62,518 nucleotides of DNA. It comes from Ruegeria intermedia. Lineage in GTDB: Bacteria > Pseudomonadota > Alphaproteobacteria > Rhodobacterales > Rhodobacteraceae. Positions 17,086 to 25,341 of this stretch are shown here, piece by piece (within the stretch, counting starts at the first letter, position 1; every line of letters begins with the position of its first letter). Where the stretch lies: positions 1 to 62,518 of the forward strand of contig NZ_FQVK01000024.1 in the NCBI RefSeq assembly GCF_900129345.1, in the 5' to 3' direction. Position numbers and translations under genes: made by a program. The notes beneath the pieces are model-generated. The model was given only the letters and a program-made list of their open reading frames with translations. It made no database searches and had not been told where the DNA came from.

Positions 17086-18957
17086 TCATTCCGCCGGGGT
17101 CAGGGTGCCATTGCCCTCGATCAGGCGCTTCAACTCGTTGCGGTGTGTGCGGGCGGCACGGCTGATCGCCGGTTCCTTGACATCCTCGGGCATCCGCAGC
17201 AGGCGCCGTGCCCCGGCCGCCGAGACCCCGCTGAGCGCCGAGAGCGGCACCGCGAAGGTAAGGCTGAGCGCGATCGGGGCCAGCCAGACCGAGACCAGCC
17301 CGGACAGGATGCCGACACTCAGCGCCAGACCGCTGAGCGTTTCCAGCGCATGAAACAGGATCAGCGTGCGCAGCCCGTACCGGCCGCCCGCGCGCGCTTG
17401 GGGTGCCCAGCCCTTTTGCACACCGAACATCGTTCGGAACACCGCGATCATCTGCTGGACCATCAGGATGGGCGAAAACAGGATGGACAGGATGACCTCG
17501 AACAGGAAGGACGCAAAGAACCGCCCGGCGCCGCCGAAATCGGAGTAGCGCACACCGCTCAGCGGCAGGGCCAACGCACCAAGGATCTTGGGCGCCAGCA
17601 GCATCGCGTACATCACCAGGATGATCAGAACGTGGCGCGTCTCGGTCATTTCCGGCCATTGCGGGAACAGAGGATTTTCGGGGCTGAAGTAATGCAGGAC
17701 CGAGGCATCCTTGCCCTGGCCGATCAGCGCCCACGTGAGAAGCAGCGCGAACCACAGCGGCGACATCAGGTACCCGACGGCCCCGTGAAACAGGTGAAAA
17801 CGCGATACCGCCTTGAAGCCCGCCGACCCCAGCAGCCACAGGTGCTGCAGGTTGCCCTGACACCAGCGACGGTCGCGCAGGGCGTGGTCGATCAAGGTCG
17901 GGGGTGTTTCCTCGTAGGATCCACGAATACGGGGCAGGAACCGCACCCCCCATCCGGCCCGGCGCAGCAGGCCCGCCTCGACGAAATCGTGGCTCATGAT
18001 CAACTGCTCGCGTCCGTTGAGAGCGCGCAGCTTGGGCAGGCCCGCGCAGGCGGCAAAGGCCTTGGTGCGGATGATCGCGTTGTGCCCCCAGTAATTGCCT
18101 TCCTGCTCGCACCAGCGGGCCAGCCCCTCGGCAAAGGCGATGCCGTACACACCATTGGCGAATTGTTGCATCCGGGCAAAGACGGACTGGGCACCGATCA
18201 GTTGCGGATAGCTTTGGATCAGGCCGGCGCCGGGGTCGCGGGCCAATGCGTCGGTCAGCCGCGCGATGGCGCGCCCGGTCATCAGGCTGTCGGCATCCAG
18301 AACCAGCATCGCGTCCCAGGCGCCGCCCCAGCGGCTGACCCAATCGGCGATGTTGCCCACCTTGCGGTCGGTGTTTTCGGCGCGGCGGCGGTAATAGAGT
18401 TCGAGCCCTGGGGCCAGCGTGGTGCGCAACGCCTCGACGCTGGCCTGCTCCTGGGCGGCGATATCCGGTTCGCGCGTGTCAGACAGGATGAACATCGCAT
18501 AGTGATGCTGACCGCCCCGCGCGCGCAGGTCTTCCAGCATCGTGCGCGCATTGCCCAGAACGTTCCACGGCACCTCGTTGTAGACCGGCATCAGCAGGGC
18601 CACGCGCAACGGCTGCGGCCGGGTCGTGCGCCGGGGGCGGTCCTGGCGGGACAGGGAAACCATGCCCAGCAGAACCGTGCTGACGGTGAAGGCGATCCAG
18701 AAGAAGTTGAACGAAATAAGCGTCAGCAGGATGGCCTCGACCAGGTTGATGCCCTCGGTGCCGAACCAGTCCACCAGAAACCACAACAGGGCCAGCGTCG
18801 CGCCCATGGCCGGAGAAAACGCCATTGCACGCCACAGCCCGGCCGATCGGTCGCCCGGCCGCGCGGGCACTTTCGCGTCGTGAAACCCGGCGCGGAAGTC
18901 CTGCGTGGGCATCGGCAGGGGCGCCTGAGGCGGCATGATATGCAGGTCGCGGCTCAT
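17086..18957 (-). CDS. opgH: Glucans biosynthesis glucosyltransferase OpgH (MdoH)
   Basis: OpgH is the inner-membrane glycosyltransferase that polymerises glucose from UDP-glucose into osmoregulated periplasmic glucan. The 623-residue protein has two N-terminal helices, a cytosolic GT2 domain with ALLMPVYNE, the VLDADSLMTG metal-binding motif and RRWCQGNLQHLWLL (the RxxRW-like motif), and several C-terminal helices. It is shorter than the E. coli protein (about 850 residues), mainly at the N-terminus. The ATG at 18955-18957 overlaps the opgG stop as ATGA. Confidence 0.95.
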   Translation of the reverse strand: MSRDLHIMPPQAPLPMPTQDFRAGFHDAKVPARPGDRSAGLWRAMAFSPAMGATLALLWFLVDWFGTEGINLVEAILLTLISFNFFWIAFTVSTVLLGMVSLSRQDRPRRTTRPQPLRVALLMPVYNEVPWNVLGNARTMLEDLRARGGQHHYAMFILSDTREPDIAAQEQASVEALRTTLAPGLELYYRRRAENTDRKVGNIADWVSRWGGAWDAMLVLDADSLMTGRAIARLTDALARDPGAGLIQSYPQLIGAQSVFARMQQFANGVYGIAFAEGLARWCEQEGNYWGHNAIIRTKAFAACAGLPKLRALNGREQLIMSHDFVEAGLLRRAGWGVRFLPRIRGSYEETPPTLIDHALRDRRWCQGNLQHLWLLGSAGFKAVSRFHLFHGAVGYLMSPLWFALLLTWALIGQGKDASVLHYFSPENPLFPQWPEMTETRHVLIILVMYAMLLAPKILGALALPLSGVRYSDFGGAGRFFASFLFEVILSILFSPILMVQQMIAVFRTMFGVQKGWAPQARAGGRYGLRTLILFHALETLSGLALSVGILSGLVSVWLAPIALSLTFAVPLSALSGVSAAGARRLLRMPEDVKEPAISRAARTHRNELKRLIEGNGTLTPAE

Positions 18958-20453
18958 GCGGTCCACCGATAGAGCCAGACCTCGGAGGCCGGGGCCTCGC
19001 CCAGACGCAGCTGCGCCCGCAATTCGACATGGTCGCGGTCGCCCGGCTGGAAGGAAAACGCCAGCCGCAACCCGCCGGTGTCGGGGTTGCGCTGCAGCAC
19101 GCCATCCGAGGTCTCCGCATGCGGCGACTGCACGAAGACGCTCAGCGCGTCGGGGTCTTCGAACAATTCGCTGGGTTCGAAATCGATCACGGCCAGCCGT
19201 CCCTCGCCAAAGGTGTTTTCACCCATGGCCGTGCGGATCACCCGCGGCATGGCCGTGCGCTGCGGCGCCTCGCCCCAGGTCAGGCGATAGGCCAGATCGA
19301 CCTGAGTGCCCGCCGCCATCGGCTCGGCCGGGCGCCAATAGGCGACGATGTTGTCATAGATCTCCTGGTCCGCCGGGATTTCCACCAGCGTCACAGTGCC
19401 CTTGCCCCAGTCGCCGATCGGTTCGACCCACAGGCCCGGGCGTCTGTGGTATTGCGCCTCGAGATCGGCATAGTCGGAAAAGGCGCGCTTGCGCTGCATC
19501 AGGCCAAAGCCGCGCGGGTTCATGTCGACGAAGGATGAAATCTGCAGCCGCGTGGGGTTGGCCAGCGGTCGCCAGATCACCTCGCCGGCGCCGTTGCGGA
19601 TCATCAGCCCGTCGCTGTCATGCACGGCGGGGCGGAAATCGTCGAACCGGTTGTGGTTGGTCTGGTCGAACAGGAACATCGAGGTGCCCGGCGCGATGCC
19701 CACATGGGTCAGGTCGGTGCGCGGGAACAGGGTCGCCTCGACCTGCATCTGGCAGTCTTCGCCGGCGGTGATGTCAAACCGATAGGCCCCGGCCACGCTG
19801 GGGCTGTCCATCAGCGCATGCACGATCATGTTGGGTTGGCCGGGCTTGGGCCGTTCCAGCCAGAACCGGATGAATTCGGGGAATTCCTCGCCCTCGGGGT
19901 CGCCGGTCTTCAGCGCCAGGCCGCGCGCCGACAGGCCATAGACCTCGTGCAGGCCGATGGCGCGGAAATAGCTGGCGCCCTGGAACACGCAGAACTCGTC
20001 GGTCTTGCCGGGGCGGTGCATCTCGGTGCGCAGACGGAACCCCGAGAAGCCAAGCGTGTCGCTTACGGGCAGGGGCGGGACGTCCTTGGCCCGGTCGAAC
20101 ATCTCGAGATCGAAGGGCACGGCCTCGACCCGGCCGCCCTCGACGGTCGAGATCTGGACCGGACGCGGAAAATACAGGCCGGGCGCAAAGAAATCCGCGT
20201 TGAACGGGGTGTCGGACCCGAACCAAAGCCCGTGATCCAGCCGGAACCGGATCGACCGGTACTGTTCATAGGTCAGGTCCAGCCACTCTTGCGGGACCTG
20301 GGCGCGCGCCTGATAGGGGCGGCTGGCCAGGTCTCGGGCCATGGCGATGACATCGGCCCGGTCAAACGCAACGTCGCCGCCCGTGGCCCATGCGGCCCGG
20401 GCGAAGGCGAGCGCCGTTGTCGACGCCAGAAAGGAACGACGCGTCAGCTTCAT
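18954..20453 (-). CDS. opgG: Glucan biosynthesis protein G/D (OpgG/MdoG family), Tat-type signal
   Basis: A 499-residue periplasmic protein of the MdoG family, needed for backbone synthesis or branching of periplasmic glucans. The body shows EEYRSIRF-like YEQYRSIRFRLDHGLWF, GASYFRAIGLHEVYGLSARGLALKTG, HRPGKTDEFCVFQ and the C-terminal MGENTFGEGRLAVIDFEPSE. The N-terminus MKLTRRSFLASTTALAFARAAWA carries a twin-arginine motif (residues 5-9). In E. coli the Tat-exported paralogue is OpgD, so the G or D name is open. The start at 20451-20453 overlaps the opgC stop; the long frame upstream is a shadow of opgC. Confidence 0.93.
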   Translation of the reverse strand: MKLTRRSFLASTTALAFARAAWATGGDVAFDRADVIAMARDLASRPYQARAQVPQEWLDLTYEQYRSIRFRLDHGLWFGSDTPFNADFFAPGLYFPRPVQISTVEGGRVEAVPFDLEMFDRAKDVPPLPVSDTLGFSGFRLRTEMHRPGKTDEFCVFQGASYFRAIGLHEVYGLSARGLALKTGDPEGEEFPEFIRFWLERPKPGQPNMIVHALMDSPSVAGAYRFDITAGEDCQMQVEATLFPRTDLTHVGIAPGTSMFLFDQTNHNRFDDFRPAVHDSDGLMIRNGAGEVIWRPLANPTRLQISSFVDMNPRGFGLMQRKRAFSDYADLEAQYHRRPGLWVEPIGDWGKGTVTLVEIPADQEIYDNIVAYWRPAEPMAAGTQVDLAYRLTWGEAPQRTAMPRVIRTAMGENTFGEGRLAVIDFEPSELFEDPDALSVFVQSPHAETSDGVLQRNPDTGGLRLAFSFQPGDRDHVELRAQLRLGEAPASEVWLYRWTA

Positions 20454-21667
20454 GTCTTTGACTTCCACGGGTGCGATTTGAACCAGGCGGCCAGATAGGC
20501 AACGCCGATCAGCATTGCAAATCCAAAAAGATTGGCGATCAGGACAGTGGCGAAATCCCGCCCGAATTCGTCCAGGAAAACGCCGATAAGTCGTGCCGCT
20601 GCCATGGAAAACACGAACACGGCAAGCGATTGCTGGCCGACCTTGGTGATCAGCTTCAGGACCACCTGCCAGACCCGCGCGCCGGCGCCGTGCCCGGTTG
20701 CGATCAGCCGGTGTCCGTGGGTGCCCGCCGCAACCCAGCCCAGATAGGCCAGCGACAGAAAATGCACATAGCGGAACAGGCCGAAATCCGTTTTCTCGCG
20801 CAGTTCGGCCGTCAGCGGCCAGACCTTGCGGATTTCGGCGGCCAGATCGGGGGCTGCGGCCTGGATCCACAGGAATACCTTCCATGACCCGAAGGGCGCC
20901 GACAGGACCAGAAACGCCGCCGCCGCCCAGATCAGGGTTTTGGACACCGGGGGCGCCGGCAGCCAGCCGCGCATGAAGGCAAAGCCGGTGAAGAACAGAA
21001 GCTGCCAGCCGAACGGGTTGAAGAACCACTGCCGGTTCGACCACGGCTCGGCCGGCAGGGCCAGCGCGCCGGTCTGCGCGACCAGCCAGATCGCGACCGA
21101 AACCAGCCCGACGGCCCAGACCCCGACCCGAGACAGCCCCATGAATAGCGGCATCATCGCCAGAACCACCAGGTACATGGGCAGGATGTCGAAATAGTTC
21201 GGAACATATGTCAGCGTGAAAAGCCCCACCATCTGCGGCATCGGATCGTTGAAGAAATGCTGCAGGTTCAGTGCGTTGACATAGCTTTTGTCGAAGCCGC
21301 CCGACAGGTCCAGGGCCGCCATGGACATGGCGACGAAGAAGAACAGGCAGACATGCGCCCAGTAGACCTGCCAGATCCGGAAGCCGACCCGCGCGGTGCC
21401 CATCCACCAGCCCTTGCGCAGGAACGCGCCGCCAAAGGCAATGGCCGAGGCCATGCCCGAGCAGAAGACGAAGATCTCGGTGGCGTCGGAAAAACCGAAC
21501 CGCGCCGGAATCCAGCGCGACCACGGGTTGTTGGGAATATGTGCGATCAGGATGATGAACATCGCGATGCCGCGATAGAAATCCAGCCGCGGGTCCCGCG
21601 TCGTGGGGCGGGCTGCGGCGGGGGTTTCCACCGGGGCGAAATCAGAAACGGGCGATGCGGTCGCCAT
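20450..21667 (-). CDS. opgC: OpgC membrane acyltransferase
   Basis: OpgC adds succinyl groups to periplasmic glucans. The 405-residue protein has about ten transmembrane helices and begins its domain with RDPRLDFYRGIAMFIILIAHIP, the acyltransferase_3-like FxRG/H pattern, followed by DATEIFVFCSGMASAIAFG. The ATG at 21665-21667 is preceded by AAGGA about ten bases upstream. It lies between the TPR gene (29-base gap) and opgG (ATGA overlap), giving an operon TPR - opgC - opgG - opgH. Confidence 0.92.
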   Translation of the reverse strand: MATASPVSDFAPVETPAAARPTTRDPRLDFYRGIAMFIILIAHIPNNPWSRWIPARFGFSDATEIFVFCSGMASAIAFGGAFLRKGWWMGTARVGFRIWQVYWAHVCLFFFVAMSMAALDLSGGFDKSYVNALNLQHFFNDPMPQMVGLFTLTYVPNYFDILPMYLVVLAMMPLFMGLSRVGVWAVGLVSVAIWLVAQTGALALPAEPWSNRQWFFNPFGWQLLFFTGFAFMRGWLPAPPVSKTLIWAAAAFLVLSAPFGSWKVFLWIQAAAPDLAAEIRKVWPLTAELREKTDFGLFRYVHFLSLAYLGWVAAGTHGHRLIATGHGAGARVWQVVLKLITKVGQQSLAVFVFSMAAARLIGVFLDEFGRDFATVLIANLFGFAMLIGVAYLAAWFKSHPWKSKT

Positions 21668-21696
21668 GCGGTCTCGGGTCCTTCTTGGTTTTGTCG

Positions 21697-23067
21697 TTAT
21701 TCTGCCGGTACGCTTTGCGCATCCGACTGGTCGCGCGCGGCGTCGATCAGCGCACGCCGGGTCAGGGCATAATTGTCTTCGGCGCCTCCGCGCTTGGCCC
21801 GCCTGTCGTCCAGAATGCGCTCGACCGCGTCGAACCGCCCCGCGCGCAGGCCGGAATCGATGGTGATGCGTTCGAAGACGTCGCGTTGCGCATGGCTGCC
21901 GCCTGCCAGCTGCATGCTGTCGCGCGCGGCCAGCAGGTGGTCGAAGGCGCGGGCATGGTCGCCCTCTCCGAACGCCTCGAGCCCCTTGGCCGCCGCCAGG
22001 CCGGGATCGGCCATGCGCCTTGCCGTGTCGGTCATAGGGGTCTGGGCATCCTTGTGAATGCGCCCCAGCAGCTTGGCCGTGGCATCGGCGCGGCTGTCTC
22101 CGGTGAGCGCCAGCAGATAGTGCAGATCGGCAAAGATCAGGCACCCGTCCTCGGTGCGCGCGGCGCTCAGATCGGCCAGTTCTTCCCAACGGGATCCGAC
22201 ATCGACGCCTTCCAATTCAAGCCGCGACAGCAGCGACGTCGCGTTCGAGATGTCGCGGTAGTCATCCGTCTTGTCCTTGCGGATCTCGTGGTCGTAGAGC
22301 GCGATCACCTGATCGACCTGACCCAGATCCAGATGCATCAGCGCCTTGTGCCACCAGACGTGATAGCGGAAATTGTTGCAATGCGCCCAGGCTGCCTCGC
22401 GCCCCGCGAACCAGTCCAGACCGGCCTTGGCGTTGCCGGTCATCTCGTGCACATGCGCCACCGCGTGCAGGCCCCAGGCATCGTCCGACACCATCCACAG
22501 CGCCTGCCGGCCCGCGATCTCGGCCTTGTCGTAGTCGCCGGTTTCCTCGAGCGCGAAGGAATGGCAGCCCAGCAGGTAGCCGCGTCCCGGATGATCGGGC
22601 GCATAGGCGGGCAGCACCCGCTCGACCGAGCGGCGCATGCCGGCCGCGTCACCCAGAACGAACCGGGTGGCGTGGCTGAGCTTCATGGCCAGCGAGTCTT
22701 CGGGATGGGCGCGCAGGATGGTCTCGAACGTGTGGACCGCGCGCGTCGGATGACCCGCCAGCCACTGATCCAGCGCGTCCAGATACAACGCCTCGCGCGG
22801 GGTGATCGGCTGGTGATCGGCGGCGGCGCGGGCGGTTGCGGCGGCCTCGTGCGCGACGGCCGTCATCTCGCGCCGGCCCAGCAGCACCATGAACAACCCC
22901 TTGACCGCATGGCCCAGCGCAAATCCTGGTTCCAGTTCCAGCACTCTGCCCAGATGCTGGGGTGTCACGGCTGCATGGGCCAGGAAACCAAGCAGCACAC
23001 CGTTCCACGCCTCGACCGCAGCCGGGTCGGTGAGGGTGTTCATCTGTCCAAAAAGGTCTTGTTTCAT
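21697..23067 (-). CDS. TPR protein, TTC38-like
   Basis: A 456-residue all-helical protein with tetratricopeptide-type repeats and the character of the TTC38 family: ALEETGDYDKAEIAGRQAL, WGLHAVAHVHEMTGNAKAGLDWF and the HVWWHKALMHLDLGQVDQVIALYDHEIR segment. There is no signal peptide or membrane helix. Biochemical function is unknown for the family. It directly precedes opgC on the same strand with a 29-base gap, so it is probably cotranscribed with the glucan genes. The start at 23065-23067 begins MKQDLFGQMN; the open frame upstream has no similarity pattern. Confidence 0.8.
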   Translation of the reverse strand: MKQDLFGQMNTLTDPAAVEAWNGVLLGFLAHAAVTPQHLGRVLELEPGFALGHAVKGLFMVLLGRREMTAVAHEAAATARAAADHQPITPREALYLDALDQWLAGHPTRAVHTFETILRAHPEDSLAMKLSHATRFVLGDAAGMRRSVERVLPAYAPDHPGRGYLLGCHSFALEETGDYDKAEIAGRQALWMVSDDAWGLHAVAHVHEMTGNAKAGLDWFAGREAAWAHCNNFRYHVWWHKALMHLDLGQVDQVIALYDHEIRKDKTDDYRDISNATSLLSRLELEGVDVGSRWEELADLSAARTEDGCLIFADLHYLLALTGDSRADATAKLLGRIHKDAQTPMTDTARRMADPGLAAAKGLEAFGEGDHARAFDHLLAARDSMQLAGGSHAQRDVFERITIDSGLRAGRFDAVERILDDRRAKRGGAEDNYALTRRALIDAARDQSDAQSVPAE

Positions 23068-23363
23068 GCTTGGGTCCAATCCGGTTGCGTAAAGTGACAC
23101 CTTTGGGCTTAGCAGAGTGTTCGGGTGCGACGTACCAGTATCGGGCCTGCTCTCGAATTGGTGAAAGTCCGTGTGCGGCAAACGCGAAAAAATTCGCCTG
23201 TTCAAGCAGATGTTTCAGCAACTTGCCGCCGAACCGGGCGCAAGTGTTTCAGTTGCAGGCTGTGTTTGCCGCGCGCTTGCCGAACGGCAGCGCGCATGGG
23301 ACGGTCGGATTGCCTTTCGGGGCGACAGTTGCCACAGTTCGGCACACAACATGGAGGTGCCCC

Positions 23364-24155
23364 GTGACAATCGACCTGACCCGCAAGGATTTTGCCGTTG
23401 CTATCTGCAAACAGGCCGGTGACCTCGCCATGCGCTATTATGCGGATCGCGGTGCGCTTGTCGTCGACCGGAAGGGCGCGTAGGACTGGGTCAGCGAGGC
23501 CGACCGGAATGTCGAGACCTTCATCCGCCAGAAGATCGCAGAAACATGGCCCGAGGATGGCGTGGTGGGCGAGGAACACGGCCGCACGCCGGGGACCAGC
23601 GGTTTTGACTGGGTGATCGACCCGATCGACGGCACCACGAATTTCGTCAATGGAATTCCCGTCTGGACGGTCGTCCTGGCCGGGGTTGCGGAGGGCCGGA
23701 CCCAGATCGGTGTGATCCATGATCCGAATGTGCACGAAACCTTTGCGGCCGCGCGCGGTGGCGGCGCCACGCTGAACGGCGCGCCGATGCGGGTCGCGTC
23801 CGGCGTCGCGTTGAATTCGGGCACGGTGGCGGTGGGCTATTCGAACCGGATCGAGGCGCGCCATGTCGTATCGATCGTGGCAGACCTGATCGCGCGCGGA
23901 GCGATGGTCCATCGCAATGCCAGCGGTGCCCTGTCCTTGGCCTATGTCGCCGCGGGGCGGTTGCTGGGGTATGTCGAAGAGCACATGAACGCCTGGGATT
24001 GCCTGGCCGGGCAACTGATGATCGCCGAGGCCGGTGGCTGTGTCGAAGATCAGGATGCAGATGCCATTATCCGCCAGGGCGGCCGCGTGATCGCCGGAAC
24101 GCCCGACGTGTTCGACACGCTGCGCGAGATCGCCGAGCGGGCCTGGGCGGACTGA
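23364..24155 (+). pseudogene. Inositol-monophosphatase-family gene interrupted by an in-frame amber codon
   Basis: Read through, this is a 263-codon phosphatase of the IMPase/SuhB/CysQ family with metal-binding motifs VGEEHG, WVIDPIDGTTNFVNG and HMNAWDCLAGQLMIAEAGG. Translation should start at GTG 23364 behind a strong GGAGGT (23353-23358). Codon 40 (23481-23483) is TAG, between RKGA and DWVSEAD; a Gln codon CAG is the obvious ancestor (one C to T change). The next start-like codon is a GTG at 23562, which would lack the first part of the fold. It converges on the ABC ATPase gene. The gene is either newly inactivated or the base is miscalled. Confidence 0.85.
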
Positions 24156-24267
24156 CCGCTAGCCGATCGAGCGCCACCCGGTCCGAGGCCGCAAGGGGGC
24201 CTGCGACCTGCCAGACGTGCGGGATCGCGGGCGGCGTCCGGCTGAGCGGTCCCGGGCGGGTCGGCGT

Positions 24268-25341
24268 CTATGCCTCGGGCAGCAGGACCGGCCCCTTGTC
24301 GGCAAAGGCCATCCGCACCTGCGCGCCCGGGGACAACGGGGTGTCCACGTCCTCGTGCACCGCGAAAACCTGCCCGAAATTGTCGGTCAGGGTGTATTCC
24401 ATCCGCACGCCGACATAGGTGGCCTTGGCCACCGTGGCCGGAATTCCCCGCTCGGCCCCGATCACCAGCCGCGACGGGCGGACGGCGACGGTGGCCGGCC
24501 CCAGGGGCAGCCCGCGCGATGGCAGAGAGTGGCGATAGCCCTCGATTTCGATCGTCGCGGTTTCGCCGTCGATGGCGACGATCTGACAGGCCAGCAGGTT
24601 GGCCTCGCCGATGAAATCGGCCACGAAACGGTCATTGGGGGCGTCATACAACTGCCGGGGCGTTCCGATCTGGGCAATCGCGGCGTTGCGCATCACCACG
24701 ATCTCGTCCGATACGGCCAGCGCCTCTTCCTGGTCATGGGTGACATAGACGACCGTCAGGCCAAGGTCCTGCTGGATGGCGCGGATGTCCTCGCGGACCT
24801 GGCGGCGCAGCTTGGCATCCAGGTTCGACAGCGGCTCGTCGAACAACAGTACCTGCGGTTCCAGCACCAGCGCACGCGCCACGGCGACCCGCTGCTGCTG
24901 ACCGCCCGACAGTTCCGACGGCAACCGCGCGTCAAACCCCTTGAGGCCCACCAGATCCAGCCCCTGCAACGCGCGGCTGCGGGCCTCGTCCTTGCCGAAG
25001 CCCGAAAAGGTCAGGCCGTACATCACGTTTTCCAGCACGCTCATATGCGGGAACAGGGCATAGGACTGGAACACCATCGACACGTCGCGGTCGGTCGCCG
25101 GCAGCTTGGTCACGTCGCGGTCGCCGATCAGGATGCGGCCGGAACTGGCCATCTCGAGCCCCGCGATCATGCGCAGGGTCGTGGTCTTGCCGCAGCCCGA
25201 CGGACCCAGCAACGTGACCAGCTTGCCCGCCTCGACATGCAGGTCGATGGCGTCGACGGCGACGACATCCTTTCCGAAAACCTTGGACACGCGTTCAAAG
25301 CGAACCGGGGCGGCCTTCGAGCCGATATGAGTGTCGGTCAT
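24268..25341 (-). CDS. ABC transporter ATPase (AfuC/FbpC type)
   Basis: A 357-residue import-type ATPase: Walker A GPSGCGKTT, Q-loop region VFQSYALFPHMSV, signature LSGGQQQRVAVARAL, Walker B VLLFDEPLSNLD, H-loop VTHDQEEAL, and a C-terminal TOBE domain from about residue 235. It energises the fused permease whose stop overlaps its ATG (ATGA). This gene is intact although its permease and binding protein are broken. Homologues are labelled iron(III), but related systems (AfuABC) carry sugar phosphates, so the substrate is open. Confidence 0.92.
   Translation of the reverse strand: MTDTHIGSKAAPVRFERVSKVFGKDVVAVDAIDLHVEAGKLVTLLGPSGCGKTTTLRMIAGLEMASSGRILIGDRDVTKLPATDRDVSMVFQSYALFPHMSVLENVMYGLTFSGFGKDEARSRALQGLDLVGLKGFDARLPSELSGGQQQRVAVARALVLEPQVLLFDEPLSNLDAKLRRQVREDIRAIQQDLGLTVVYVTHDQEEALAVSDEIVVMRNAAIAQIGTPRQLYDAPNDRFVADFIGEANLLACQIVAIDGETATIEIEGYRHSLPSRGLPLGPATVAVRPSRLVIGAERGIPATVAKATYVGVRMEYTLTDNFGQVFAVHEDVDTPLSPGAQVRMAFADKGPVLLPEA

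Noticed and set aside
23481..23483. TAG read as pyrrolysine or programmed readthrough
   Set aside because: No pyl genes or recoding signals are seen; the IMPase family never uses an extra residue there, and Gln fits by a single base change.
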